The position numbers and the translations under genes are program-made. Shown here in pieces: positions 14,840 through 24,126 of a stretch of 30,245 nucleotides of DNA. Where the stretch lies: contig DATKMS010000234.1 of assembly GCA_035541735.1 (NCBI GenBank), positions 1-30,245 of the forward strand, read 5' to 3'. The notes under the pieces are model-generated. The model ran no database searches, had not been told where the DNA came from, and saw only the letters and a program-made list of their open reading frames with translations. The stretch is from DATKMS01 sp035541735 (GTDB lineage Bacteria > Desulfobacterota > Binatia > HRBIN30). Every line of letters starts with the position of its first letter. Positions within the stretch are counted from its first letter, which is position 1.

Positions 14840-16759
14840 CTATGGGCGGTTCGCGAGCAGGAGAACTTCCGACGGCATCAGATTGCGAATGGCGACGTAG
14901 GCGGCGCCGTCCCGATTCTGAACGGCAAGCGGTTCTCCCACCGGGTGCGTCCCCGCGTAGGCTCCTCCGGCGGCCGTCTGCGCAGAGTTTGCGATGACGA
15001 CGAACGAGCCGCTCGAATTCAAACCGGCATCGACCATGACATCGGCGCCGCGTGCTGCGGTCCCATGCCCATTGACGATGCACAGGATCTCCTCATCATC
15101 CAGAATGCGCGACCAGGCGATCAGTTCTCCCGCTGGCGGGAAGGCGAACGGCGCAGAGAAGTTGGAGATCTGTCGTTGGTACTGGCGACCATAGCGCAGA
15201 ACGGGAAACTGCCTGCGCACATTAATCAGCGCGGCAATGCGAACGTAGGCCGGAGAGTGCGAGTCGAAGCAGTGCGCCCCCGTGGTGCCGAGCGGCCCGA
15301 ACCCCGGCAGCGAAGCGTCGAACCCGGCTGCCCCGGCGGCGAGGCCATCGAGGCCGGAGCGGCGTGGATGCTCCGGACCGAACATCGCCTCGCGCAGATA
15401 GGCATCGTTGCCGCCGAAATTCGGCAGCCACTGCTGCTCTCCGCTTTCCGGCCCGCTCAGGCCCTGCTCGGTGCCATAGTAGATGCAGGGAATACCCAGG
15501 CCGAACAGCTGCAGCGCAACGCCGGCAACGACCTGGTGATCGTTCGAAGCGGCAAAGGAAAAGCGGATCTTCTCGCCAAACACGTGGTCGTGGTCATCGA
15601 GGATGCTGACACGGCGCCGGCCGCTGTTGCGATGCGATCCGAGGTCGTCATCCCAAACCTTGAGCAGGTCGAAGTAGGCCGCGGGCACCGCCAGGCCCTT
15701 GGCAACGGCACGCAATGCCAGCCGCGTATTGCCGATGTCGAGCGTCGCATCCAGATTGCTGCCTAGCACCTCGAGATAGCGGTCGGCGTTGCTGTCATCA
15801 CCGGCCACCTCGCCAACCAGAAAAAAGTTGAGCTTGCCGAGATTGGCCGCGAACTCTTTGATGGTGCCGCAAAAGTTGCGGCCGGTTTCCTCGTCGATGT
15901 GCTTGAGGGTGTCGACCCGGAAACCATCGCAGTCGGTCAGGGCGATCCAATACTTGTAGCAGCGGGACAGGTCATTGAGCGCCTGCGTCCCGTCGTAGTT
16001 GATGTCGCGATCGCCGACGAAATCGGTGCGGCGGAACTCCGCGTGCGGATCGTCGATCGTCCCCGCCCCCAGGTCGCCCTCGCCAGCCCGGCTGTAGTAG
16101 TCGTCGCGCTGCAGCTCCTGGGGCCAGACTCCATCGTCGGCGCTCTCAATGGTTGGGGTCAATCCACCCTGGCGGTCACGCCAGCTTCCCTTTTCGTAGT
16201 ACTGCGGCCACGGCAGGTAGGGAGGTTGATCCTGGCCACTGGCATAGATCCAGTTGTTGCTGCTGTGGTTGAAAACGATATCCAGTAGCACCCGCATGCC
16301 GCGCTGGTGCGCTGCGGCGATCAACTGAACCAGGTCGCTACGGTCGCCGAACCGTGGGTCGATGTCCAGAAAGTCCTGAATTGCGTAACCGTGATAACTG
16401 TCCCAGTGCGTGCGCTGTTTGAGCAGCGGGCCCACCCAGAGCGTGGTGGCACCGAGGGCTTTGATGTAATCCAGCTTTGAGGTGACGCCCTTCAGGGTGC
16501 CGCCCTGGAAACGGCCGCCGCCCGAAGCGGCCCACTGGTCCCATTGAAAGCCCGGCGGTCGGTGCGCCTGCGGGTTGGTGCGATCGAGCAGCGGACGGCC
16601 GCCTTCCTGCCCATCGCTGAAGCGGTCCGGAAGGAGGAAGTAGATGACCTCGTCCCGCCAATCGGACGGTGAGCCATAGTAAGCGGTGCGCCGCGGCAGC
16701 GCGATGCTGGTGACGGCGTCAGGGCGCGGAGCGGCAAGGATTACATCTGCAAAGCTCAT
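14840..16759 (-). CDS. GH13 alpha-amylase-family glycosidase
   Basis: The product is 639 aa. Conserved GH13 regions are in order: YIKALGATTLWVGPLL, region I DIVFNH (about 160-165), region II DGFRVDTLKH with nucleophile Asp 283, region III FFLVGEVAG with acid/base Glu 317, and region IV ILDDHDHV with the third Asp near 391. A C-terminal beta domain follows (GELIAWSRILDDEEILCIV). The enzyme should hydrolyse or rearrange alpha-1,4 glucans. No signal peptide is seen, so it is probably cytoplasmic. ATG 16759, with AGGAGGG six bases upstream, is preferred over the upstream in-frame start at 16834. It stands alone between two secreted-protein genes. The precise substrate (starch, cyclodextrin or maltodextrin) cannot be read from sequence. 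Confidence 0.93.
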   Translation of the reverse strand: MSFADVILAAPRPDAVTSIALPRRTAYYGSPSDWRDEVIYFLLPDRFSDGQEGGRPLLDRTNPQAHRPPGFQWDQWAASGGGRFQGGTLKGVTSKLDYIKALGATTLWVGPLLKQRTHWDSYHGYAIQDFLDIDPRFGDRSDLVQLIAAAHQRGMRVLLDIVFNHSSNNWIYASGQDQPPYLPWPQYYEKGSWRDRQGGLTPTIESADDGVWPQELQRDDYYSRAGEGDLGAGTIDDPHAEFRRTDFVGDRDINYDGTQALNDLSRCYKYWIALTDCDGFRVDTLKHIDEETGRNFCGTIKEFAANLGKLNFFLVGEVAGDDSNADRYLEVLGSNLDATLDIGNTRLALRAVAKGLAVPAAYFDLLKVWDDDLGSHRNSGRRRVSILDDHDHVFGEKIRFSFAASNDHQVVAGVALQLFGLGIPCIYYGTEQGLSGPESGEQQWLPNFGGNDAYLREAMFGPEHPRRSGLDGLAAGAAGFDASLPGFGPLGTTGAHCFDSHSPAYVRIAALINVRRQFPVLRYGRQYQRQISNFSAPFAFPPAGELIAWSRILDDEEILCIVNGHGTAARGADVMVDAGLNSSGSFVVIANSAQTAAGGAYAGTHPVGEPLAVQNRDGAAYVAIRNLMPSEVLLLANRP

Positions 16760-16946
16760 TGAAACCCTCCTGAGCCGATCTTGTAAGGTGTGTGGTTGCA
16801 GCACGAGCCGGGCCAGTGCTGCAGCAAACGGCACGCACCTATGCTTCCTACGGGCCTGTCTCCTTCAGTGCACAGCTGTCTCTTCTAGTGAACACGATGC
16901 ATGACTACTCCGACAGGGGCGTCATCTCAGGCAGTGACTGCCATCG

Positions 16947-19133
16947 CTACTCCGCCACGCATTCGCCAAGTGCATTGTTCACCGCCTGGATGACCACCGC
17001 CACAGTGACGTCGGCGCCGCTTGGAACGCCATGGGTGCAGAACTCAGCCGCAGCGTTGCCGAGGGCGATGTTCACCATCCTGACCAACTCGTCGACCGTC
17101 ACCTCAGCGTTGCCGTCACAGTCGCCGATGCAGTGGATGCTGCTGGAGGTTGGTGTCACGGTCGGCGTCGTGGTGATCTTGTTGTCCTGCAGCGCCATCT
17201 GCACGAGCGGATCGGCCGCTGCCGTCGCCTGCGCCAGATCAACGGCCGCCTCCACGCTCATCTGGGCGAAGTTGCTGTCGGCGTTCGCCGCCTCCACCGC
17301 CTGTACAACCGCCGTCACTCCCGCCTCGTCGTAGTTCTCGAACCCCTGCTCCTGCAGCAGTCGCATGGCTGCCTCGGAAATTACGTCGATCACCGTGCCG
17401 TTCATTTGGTTGATCTGCCGCCCATGCAATGCGGCTCCACGGGTCTCTGCTGCGCCCGCCGCCAAGACCACCACAGGGGCCCGCAAGACCAATGTTGGGC
17501 TCACCCGTGCCGAGACGACCGGCAACTTGCCCGGCAAAAGATCAGCACCAATCAGAATCAGGAAGCGTCCGGTCGTTGTGGTGAAGACGCTGGCGACAGG
17601 CTCTCCCACCGGCGCACACGGCTTACGAACCTCACACAGAAACAGGTCCACCTCCACATTCGCGAGCGGTACCTGCCCGTGCGACCCCGAAGTGCCGCTT
17701 GGGCCTGGTACGAGAACCTGTCCGGCCAACGCCACCTGGCCGGGCGTGCGCGTACTGCTGGCGGTTGGCGTGGGCGTTGCGCTCGAGGTTGGCGTCGGCG
17801 TGCGTGTCGCAGCCACAGCAGTCGGGGTCGCGCTGGCAGTCGGCGTTGGCGTTGGAGTGGTACTCGGCGAGGCTGTCGCGCTGCTGGTGGCGGTCCGGGT
17901 TTGAGTCACCGTTGGCGTCGCCGTGGCAGTAGCCGTCGGCGAACTCTGGCGAGTCTGTGTCGGCGTGCTCGTCTGTGACTGGCTCGGTGTAGCAGACGGA
18001 GTGTTCGTGGGAACCGGAGTCTGCGTCGGGCTCGGGGTGAGTGAATTCGTTGGCGTCGGGTTGGGAGTGTTGGTGGCGGTCAGTGGCCTTGTCGGGCTGC
18101 TGGTCGGCGTGTTGGTGGCGGTGCTCGTACGCGTAAGCGTTGGCACGCTCGTCACCGTTTGTGTGGGCGGCGGTGTCGGTGTGCTGGTTGGAGTGCTGGT
18201 GGCGGTCGCGGTCGGAGTGCTCGTTGCCGTTGCGGGCGCGACGAAGCCTCTCACCGCAATGACGTGGCTGCCGCCCCCGAAGGTCGAGAACAAGAAGTCC
18301 CCGGACAACGGGTCTATCACGGCTCCCTCGGCGCCGGACAACTGGGTAATGAACGGCGTGGGAGTTCCCGTCGGGTTCCCGTTGCCGTCGACTTGGTAAG
18401 CGGAGATCTGGCCGGTGCCGTACTCCGCAACGAGCAGGCTCGGACCGGCAAACAGGGGCGACCCGACCGGCACGTAGATGAACCCCTCGGGTGCCCCCGT
18501 GATCGTCGTGTTCAGCGTCGGAGTACCAACGTCAAAGGTCCCGGAACCGTCCGGGATGAGCCCGACCGTGTACCAGTTGCCACCATTGTAGACCACGATT
18601 TTCAGCTGCCCTGCTCCGGGAAACCCCGGTGGCACGAAGTTGAGCGCACCCACCGATGAGCTCAGCCCGGCGTCGGTGAGACTGACCACCTTGTCCGTGC
18701 TGGTGCTGCCCGGCTTGATCTCTCCCAACTCGTTGGTCGGGTAGCGCGTGTAGAAGAGGACGTTGCCCGGGCCAAACGCCAAGCCTCCGTCGTTGTAGGC
18801 TCCATCGGAGAACAGCGTGGCCGTTCCGGAGAATCCCGTAATGTGGTTGCCGCTGCCACGGACTACCTGGATGCTGAAGAACTGTCCGGCCGCGTTGTTC
18901 GCAGCCCCACCAATCAGCACCGTATTGGAATCTGTGGAACTGAACGTCAGTCCGCCGTAGTTCGTGGGCAGCTCCGGAACCGGGCCCAGGTCAATCAAGC
19001 TATAGGCGGTGTCGAACGGAGACACGATAGTTTGGGCTTGCACCGGCGATGCGCCTGCAATCACGCTCCGCCCCATGAAGACCAGGAAGCAAGGCACGAG
19101 CAGCCGAGAAGACGAGGGAGTGGTACGAATCAT
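16947..19133 (-). CDS. secreted protein: propeller-like domain, Thr/Pro linker, dockerin-like tail
   Basis: The product is 728 aa. The signal peptide ends near MGRSVIAGASPVQAQ. Residues 35-300 form repeated blade-like segments (YGGLTFSSTDSNTVLIGG, DGGLAFGPGNVLFYTR, EGAVIDPLSGDFLFSTFGG), suggesting a beta-propeller. A linker of about 150 residues consists almost entirely of Thr, Pro, Ser and Ala. A second folded region follows (ANVEVDLFLCEVRKPCAP; a Cys pair, then TTTGRFLILIGADLLPG), similar to a carboxypeptidase-regulatory-like fold. The C-terminal module is CIGDCDGNAEVTVDEL ... AVNNALGEC. No catalytic motif is visible. Binding or a surface function is the likely role. Confidence 0.88.
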   Translation of the reverse strand: MIRTTPSSSRLLVPCFLVFMGRSVIAGASPVQAQTIVSPFDTAYSLIDLGPVPELPTNYGGLTFSSTDSNTVLIGGAANNAAGQFFSIQVVRGSGNHITGFSGTATLFSDGAYNDGGLAFGPGNVLFYTRYPTNELGEIKPGSTSTDKVVSLTDAGLSSSVGALNFVPPGFPGAGQLKIVVYNGGNWYTVGLIPDGSGTFDVGTPTLNTTITGAPEGFIYVPVGSPLFAGPSLLVAEYGTGQISAYQVDGNGNPTGTPTPFITQLSGAEGAVIDPLSGDFLFSTFGGGSHVIAVRGFVAPATATSTPTATATSTPTSTPTPPPTQTVTSVPTLTRTSTATNTPTSSPTRPLTATNTPNPTPTNSLTPSPTQTPVPTNTPSATPSQSQTSTPTQTRQSSPTATATATPTVTQTRTATSSATASPSTTPTPTPTASATPTAVAATRTPTPTSSATPTPTASSTRTPGQVALAGQVLVPGPSGTSGSHGQVPLANVEVDLFLCEVRKPCAPVGEPVASVFTTTTGRFLILIGADLLPGKLPVVSARVSPTLVLRAPVVVLAAGAAETRGAALHGRQINQMNGTVIDVISEAAMRLLQEQGFENYDEAGVTAVVQAVEAANADSNFAQMSVEAAVDLAQATAAADPLVQMALQDNKITTTPTVTPTSSSIHCIGDCDGNAEVTVDELVRMVNIALGNAAAEFCTHGVPSGADVTVAVVIQAVNNALGECVAE

Positions 19134-19199
19134 CGGAACTCCTGAACACGAGCGTCCCGCAAATGATCATGTTCCGCCGGTCAAGTCGAGTCACCTGCT

Positions 19200-19587
19200 G
19201 GGCAGAAGTAGCTGGACGCTCCGCATCGATGCTGCATCCGCTGCCGTGGCAGAGACTTTGTGGTCTGCCCAGCCTCAACACGTAGCCGTCTGCCCCGCAA
19301 CCCAAGGCTTCGGCCACGTATGCGTGCGAGGCTTGCATCGTACACACCAGCACGCGGGTCCGGCTCTGCCCGCTCTTGATGAGGCGCACGAACTCGGCAC
19401 CGCGGATCTCGGGCATCTCGAGGTCGACTGACGGCGACCCGGGGCTGCAGCTGTCGGATGGCCGTCACCGTTTCCACCCCCCCCTGCCCTCACCCGCCAC
19501 CTTGAGATCGTCTTCGCAACCGATCAGCTGAACGATTCCCTCGCGCACCAGCGCCTGATCGTCGACGACGAAAACCGATATCTTCAA
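19200..19587 (-). pseudogene. response-regulator receiver domain, frameshifted
   Basis: Three successive frames together spell a NarL-type receiver domain. Frame one runs from TTG 19587 and gives KISVFVVDDQALVREGIVQL, with the acidic pair at the active site. Frame two gives AIRQLQPRVAV. Frame three gives VDLEMPEIRGAEF with the phospho-acceptor Asp, then RTRVLVCTMQASHAYVAEAL and GADGYVLR. The first shift is at a run of eight C (plus strand, near 19480), the second at an extra base just before the phospho-acceptor strand, and similarity is lost again after GYVLR (near 19273). No DNA-binding domain follows. It is a decayed gene; the homopolymer shift alone could be an assembly error, but the other lesions could not. 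Confidence 0.78.
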
Positions 19588-19749
19588 GCCGTTCGCATTC
19601 CCTTTCGTGCTGACGCCCCCGGCTCAAGGCCGACGGCGGTTGTGAATCAGGCACTAGGGCGCTCGCCACGGCAGGCAACTGCGCCTGACACTGGCGCCGG
19701 CGCGTACCACTCGCCGACGTACATACCGCTTGGCAAGTGGTGACCGTGC

Positions 19750-19883
19750 TAATACTACTGTGTCATAAAATTGCGCGAAACCCCTGCCCAGCCTGGATTT
19801 CCGCGATTGCGCGCGCTGAAATGCTACCCTTTGCAAACCCGCTCGCCATGCGCCTTCCAGCGTTTTGTGACACTGTAGTACTA
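19750..19883. mobile_element. MITE-like element, about 134 bp
   Basis: The terminal inverted arms 19750-19770 and 19863-19883 match at 18 of 21 positions (core TACTACnGTGTCA then AAAA). Just outside are direct copies of CCGTGCTAA: 19744-19752, whose last three bases overlap the left arm, and 19888-19896, four bases beyond the right arm. No ORF fits inside. The parent transposase family cannot be named from the ends. Confidence 0.55.
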
Positions 19884-19989
19884 AAAGCCGTGCTAAGCCG
19901 CCAACCTACCATTCGCAGACGAACCTGGGCGCCGGTTGATTGGGAGGCGCGTCCGTTCGACTGTTGGACCCTGAAATGATCCCGGCTAC

Positions 19990-20523
19990 TCACGGGTCCG
20001 CAATCACGACCACCCACGTGAGCGGCTCGAAGCTCGCCATATTTGGTGTCTTGACCAGGACCAGTCCACGATACGTACCGGCAGCCGGCGCGTTGGCCAA
20101 CAACGTGACGATCGCCCTGCCGTCGAAATCGAAGTTGCCCCCCATGTTGGCGGGCGGAATCGTTGCCTGCACACTGGCAGCCGGGATCGTGTTGTTGCCG
20201 CCGAATTGCTCCAGATCGGTGTACTGGAACGCTGCAGCTGTCAATCGTTGCCCGGTGAACACCGTCTTACTCTTTCCATTGAGCTTCGAGAACTTGGCCT
20301 CGATCGTGACGGTGGGTGTCAACGGATAGCCGGAGAAGTTCAGCAGGGTCGACCAGGTATCCCAGTTGTCGACGAACTGCTCCCGCAGCGTTCCGAACAG
20401 GTCGTCGAATCCGTAGGTCGAGGCGCGAGCATCCATCGCTGCCTTTGTCCAGCGCTGCACCGTACCCCCGATGAAGCCGTTCAAAATGCCTAGGTTGTTC
20501 AGAAGCAGATCCTCGATTGGCAT
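19990..20523 (-). CDS. hypothetical protein, 177 aa
   Basis: I do not recognise the family. Residues 1-60 look helical (LLLNNLGILNGFIGG, then TLREQFVDNWDTWSTLL). The C-terminal two thirds look like a beta-sandwich (PTVTIEAKFSKLNGK, NFDFDGRAIVTLLANAP, TYRGLVLVKTPN). It has no signal peptide and no Cys. The start is ATG 20523 behind GGGGGAG; an earlier in-frame start at 20541 has no such site. It lies 70 bp downstream of the Cys-rich lipoprotein gene on the same strand, so the two may be co-expressed. Confidence 0.75.
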   Translation of the reverse strand: MPIEDLLLNNLGILNGFIGGTVQRWTKAAMDARASTYGFDDLFGTLREQFVDNWDTWSTLLNFSGYPLTPTVTIEAKFSKLNGKSKTVFTGQRLTAAAFQYTDLEQFGGNNTIPAASVQATIPPANMGGNFDFDGRAIVTLLANAPAAGTYRGLVLVKTPNMASFEPLTWVVVIADP

Positions 20524-20593
20524 GTGATCTCCCCCTCGCACCCACCGCGGTACGGAACGAATTCAGGTCGCGAATATCACGCTTTGCGGATCC

Positions 20594-21748
20594 TTACCAG
20601 CCGGCCCACCAGCACTCCGGTTGTACCTCGCAGCACGCCTGCTCCACGATTTGTCCCGCCAGTTCGTCCGTCAGGATTTGCAGGAACTTGCCCACTGCCC
20701 CCGTCTGACCCGGGTTCGCGAAGTCGAGCGTCTTGTCGACGTGCACCACCGCCCACGGTGCCCCCGTGAGCGTCGCAGCCTCAGCGGCCGTGGGGCGCCT
20801 CGCACTGACATGGCCATCATCTTCGATGACCGCCGCCGGCTCCACACCCAACAACTCTCCGCTGATCCACGATGCGAGATTAAAATCCACGTCATAGCGC
20901 TCAGCGCCCCCCACAGCGCAGGAGAAGGGTATCCACGGGCTGTATTCGGTGGTCACGCACAGCAGGTTCTCGAAGTCGATCGCGCAAATGTGCGGTCCGG
21001 CGCAGGGGCTGCTGCAATCGTCCGCGTAACAGAAGTGCTCGTACAGGACAGCTTGCGTGTACGGTTTGCCTGCCGGCTCGTAGCGCACGCCGGTCTCGGA
21101 GCAACTCGCTCCCGGCTTGGCGGGACAGCACGGTGCCGCTGTGGTCACGAGATGCGTATCCGTGAAAAAGGGGCTGCACAGGTCCCAGTTCTGCGGATCG
21201 AGTGCGCGCGCAATGTCGCCCACGTTTCGTGGAATGAAGACGTCGTAGGACCACTGGACTGGCGGTGGGTTGGCGACGCCGCCGCTCGGTGCCGGCACCG
21301 TCCACTGGCAGTTGGGGGTGAGCGCAGCGAGAGAATTCACGATGGCAACTTCCAGCACGGCGGGTCTCACGGAACGGGATTCGGCCAACTTCGGCGTCAG
21401 ATCCCGGCGGTCCATGAGCAGATCGTCGACCGCCACGCGCACATCTGCACTCCCGGGGGCATAGGCCAGCAGCTTCGCGATAGCCCGGCGCCGGCGCGAG
21501 TCGGCCGCCATGCCGCGGTCGCGCTTCAGGATGTCCACCGCCTGCTGCAGGGGCAGGATGCGAAGCCCATCGAAGTTCTCATCCGGCCAGCGCGCGTGCG
21601 CGTGGACACTCAGCATGGCAGCAACGCGCTGCTCGTTGGTCATGCCCTCCGCAGGCGGAGCTGGGGCAGAGTGCAGCCGTGCCGAGCACGCACCCGTGCC
21701 GGCGGCGAGGACAATCACAAGCGCCAGGACCGGGCGTCGGCGGGGCAC
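20594..21748 (-). CDS. Cys-rich lipoprotein, unknown function
   Basis: The product is 384 aa. It starts at GTG 21748, behind GGGAGGAAGG, with a signal peptide and lipobox (LALVIVLAAGTGAC). The mature protein has an N-terminal helical region (MTNEQRVAAMLSVHAHARW ... LQQAVDILKRDRG). The middle is rich in Cys pairs (NWDLCSPFF, APCCPAKPGASC, FCYADDCSSPC, HICAIDFENLLC) and the protein ends with EQACCEVQPECWW. The many Cys imply disulfides in an exported protein. No catalytic motif is recognisable. Longer in-frame starts up to 21811 lack a ribosome-binding site. Confidence 0.8.
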   Translation of the reverse strand: MPRRRPVLALVIVLAAGTGACSARLHSAPAPPAEGMTNEQRVAAMLSVHAHARWPDENFDGLRILPLQQAVDILKRDRGMAADSRRRRAIAKLLAYAPGSADVRVAVDDLLMDRRDLTPKLAESRSVRPAVLEVAIVNSLAALTPNCQWTVPAPSGGVANPPPVQWSYDVFIPRNVGDIARALDPQNWDLCSPFFTDTHLVTTAAPCCPAKPGASCSETGVRYEPAGKPYTQAVLYEHFCYADDCSSPCAGPHICAIDFENLLCVTTEYSPWIPFSCAVGGAERYDVDFNLASWISGELLGVEPAAVIEDDGHVSARRPTAAEAATLTGAPWAVVHVDKTLDFANPGQTGAVGKFLQILTDELAGQIVEQACCEVQPECWWAGW

Positions 21749-21931
21749 GATATGCCTTCCTCCCTGCGATCCTCTCGCTGTCCTGCACGCCTCTTCCATC
21801 GGCCACCGCATACTACTTCATGATTCTCCTCGCCAGTGGTGATGTCAGCTCGCTCCCGAACAGTCTGGACGTGATTGCCAGGTCACAAGTTCAAGAGGAT
21901 GCGGCCTGACCCAGGCGAAGGCTGCGCTGCT

Positions 21932-22921
21932 TCAGCGGAGGTGCGGGATGACTTCGCGACCGAACAGGTCCAGCATCTCCGGAGCAAGGAAGTTGCAGAA
22001 GTAATAGGTGACGCCGAGGTCATGCGCACGCCGCCGCATTTCGCTCGCGATCTGCTCCGGCGTGCCGACCAGGGTACTCGGCGACGTGCGGACGGCGGCG
22101 ATGTTGCTCGCGTCGATGCCCATCATCTGTGCCGTCACCGTCGCCATTGTATCGGCTTCTGCCTCCGTTTTGGCGATCAGCACAAACACCATGCCCGACA
22201 GCTCGATGTCGGCGAAGTTGCGTCCAACCTCCCGGCATTGCGTGGCAAGCAGGTCGACGCGGCGGCGGAACTCGGCTTCATCAAACTTGAGCGCGTCCTC
22301 GATGTCGATCCTCCCCTTCGCACCGCCCGACGGTGGAATGATGTTGACGACGTCCGCCTCCGCAGCCGCCACGCGCAGCAGCTTGGGCCCACCGCCCCCG
22401 AGCATGATGCGTGGCCGCGGCGCCGGCTTCGGCGCATGCGGCGCGTTCGCCAGACGATAGAACTCGCCCTGGAAGCTGGCGCGCGGCTCACTCCAGAGTC
22501 GCTTGATCACCTGCAGACCCTCCGCCATCTGCGCGATGCGTACCGACGGCTTCGGGTACGCGAACCCGAAGGCGTCGTACTCCTCGCGGAACCAGCCGGC
22601 ACCCAGGCCGAGCTCGACGCGCCCACCGGTGATGTGGTGCAAGCTCGAAATTATCTTCGCGAGGAGCGCCGGGTGCCGAAACGAATTGGCGGTCACGATC
22701 TGTGTGAGCTTCACGCGGCTCGTCAGCGGGGCAAGCGCACTCAAGAGCGTGAAACACTCCAGACGCGGCTCGTCGGACTCGTGCTGGATGCCGCTCATGA
22801 AAAAATGATCCTCGGCGGCGACGCTGTAGAACCCCAAGGCCTCCGCCTGTTCGGCCACCGCACGCGCAGCCCCAAAGTCAGTCAACGGCACCACCGCCGC
22901 ACACTTGATCTCTCGTCCCAT
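21932..22921 (-). CDS. LLM-class flavin-dependent oxidoreductase (F420-type)
   Basis: The product is 329 aa, a full-length luciferase-like monooxygenase fold. Motifs include GFYSVAAEDHFF near the N terminus, LAPLTSRVKLTQIVTANSFRHPALLAK, GRVELGLGAGWFREEYDAFG and PRIMLGGGGPKLLRVAA, with a C-terminal SPSTLVGTPEQIASEM. The layout is that of F420-dependent LLM oxidoreductases rather than FMN luciferases, but the cofactor is inferred. The ATG at 22921 is preceded by AGAGGAGGACCC. It lies 153 bp downstream of the BtuF-like gene on the same strand and may share its transcript. The substrate is unknown. Confidence 0.92.
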   Translation of the reverse strand: MGREIKCAAVVPLTDFGAARAVAEQAEALGFYSVAAEDHFFMSGIQHESDEPRLECFTLLSALAPLTSRVKLTQIVTANSFRHPALLAKIISSLHHITGGRVELGLGAGWFREEYDAFGFAYPKPSVRIAQMAEGLQVIKRLWSEPRASFQGEFYRLANAPHAPKPAPRPRIMLGGGGPKLLRVAAAEADVVNIIPPSGGAKGRIDIEDALKFDEAEFRRRVDLLATQCREVGRNFADIELSGMVFVLIAKTEAEADTMATVTAQMMGIDASNIAAVRTSPSTLVGTPEQIASEMRRRAHDLGVTYYFCNFLAPEMLDLFGREVIPHLR

Positions 22922-23074
22922 GGGTCCTCCTCTCGTCGTGCTGCTGCGTCGGCGGATTGTGGCTGCGTGGCGGAGTCAGCGCAAGGCGTGGCCAGGAGAT
23001 CTCGCGCTCACCAGCGAGCGCCGCACGCTGAGCCGGCCGCTCAACCTGCGGCCCGATGCGCCAGAAGCAGGCTG

Positions 23075-23881
23075 CTACTCCAGCCCACCGGCAATCGCGT
23101 CCCGCAGATACAGCAGCGCCGGCGCGGTGCGTGGCCCATACCACGACAGCGCTTTGCCGTCGATGAAGTGGATGCGTCCCGGCCGAAGGGCACTCGTCCC
23201 GGCGAGTGGTGCCAGCGCTGGCAGGTCCTTTGCCGAGAAGACATAGGGCTCGTCCGGCAGGAGAATGACCTGCGGGTCGGTCGCCGCGATTTCCTCGAGC
23301 GTCACCGTGCAGTAGCGCTGCGGGCGCTCCCGGCACACGTTCTCTCCACCGGCGAGCTGCAACAGGTCATCGGCGTAGGTGTCGCGATTGAAGCTCATCC
23401 ACGGATTCTTCCAGATCGGGCAGAAGACCCGCTGCCGCTCCTGGCCATCCACATGCCTGAGCGCTTCCGTCACCCGGTCGCGCAAGCAGCGCGCCTCCGC
23501 ATCGGCACCGGCGAGGGCACCCAGCTTCTCCAGCAGCGCGGGCACGTCACGCACGCGCCGCGGGAAGGCCACGAACACGGTGAGCCCTGCCCGCTCCAGG
23601 GCGTCGAAGTCTGCGCGCCGATTCTCCTCGGCGTTGACGAGAACCAGATCGGGGCGCAGCGCGCGGATGCGCCCGCAGTCCGGGTTCTTCGTGCCCCCTA
23701 CCCTCTCCACATTTCGCAGCGCCTGCGGCGGTTCCGTACAGTAGCGCGTCACGCCCACCAGCGCGTTGCCGCATCCCAAGGTGACCAGAGTTTCCGTGAG
23801 ACTCGGGACAAGACTGACAATGCGGCGCGCGACCTCTGCCAGCTTGAGCACGCGCCCGGCGTCATCGACGACCTCGATCAT
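23075..23881 (-). CDS. cobalamin-binding protein, BtuF-like, without signal peptide
   Basis: The product is 268 aa of the helical-backbone metal-receptor family (BtuF-like periplasmic binding protein). Visible features are RIVSLVPSLTETLVTLG near the N terminus, VGVTRYCTEPP, VGGTKNPDCGRIRALRPDLVL, the long bridging helix, and DPQVILLPDEPYVFS near the end. Unlike classical BtuF it begins directly with the fold and has no signal peptide, as in a known subgroup of cytosolic relatives. The start is ATG 23881 (or GTG 23884), overlapping the stop of the small membrane-protein gene. No transporter permease or ATPase gene is adjacent and no cobalamin riboswitch is evident. Confidence 0.88.
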   Translation of the reverse strand: MIEVVDDAGRVLKLAEVARRIVSLVPSLTETLVTLGCGNALVGVTRYCTEPPQALRNVERVGGTKNPDCGRIRALRPDLVLVNAEENRRADFDALERAGLTVFVAFPRRVRDVPALLEKLGALAGADAEARCLRDRVTEALRHVDGQERQRVFCPIWKNPWMSFNRDTYADDLLQLAGGENVCRERPQRYCTVTLEEIAATDPQVILLPDEPYVFSAKDLPALAPLAGTSALRPGRIHFIDGKALSWYGPRTAPALLYLRDAIAGGLE

Positions 23882-24126
23882 CACGGTGCGCCTTTGTTCC
23901 TCCGCCGCAGAATGTCGTCCAGGCGCTGCCTTTCGGCGGCGCTAAACTCTTCCTGTGAGGCAGGGCCCGGCAGCGGGGTCGCGCCCACCGCGCCGCTGCC
24001 GGCGGCCTCCGGCGAAACCGGCGGCTGTGCACGCCACCGCCATAGTAGCGCGGCGGTGAGCACCGACACCGCCAACGCCAGTAGGACCATCCACGGCGTG
24101 CGGCGTCTCCTCCTCCGCCGGCTCAC
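23881..24126 (-). CDS. small one-helix membrane protein, 81 aa
   Basis: It starts with GTG 24126, which overlaps the HAD gene stop as GTGA, and ends in a TGA that overlaps the BtuF-like start. The N terminus is a run of Arg (SRRRRRRRTPW), followed by one membrane helix (MVLLALAVSVLTAALLWRW) and a polar tail ending SAAERQRLDDILRRR. The charge pattern predicts the N terminus in the cytoplasm. Double overlap with its neighbours strongly supports that it is translated. The family is not recognised. Confidence 0.75.
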   Translation of the reverse strand: MSRRRRRRRTPWMVLLALAVSVLTAALLWRWRAQPPVSPEAAGSGAVGATPLPGPASQEEFSAAERQRLDDILRRRNKGAP

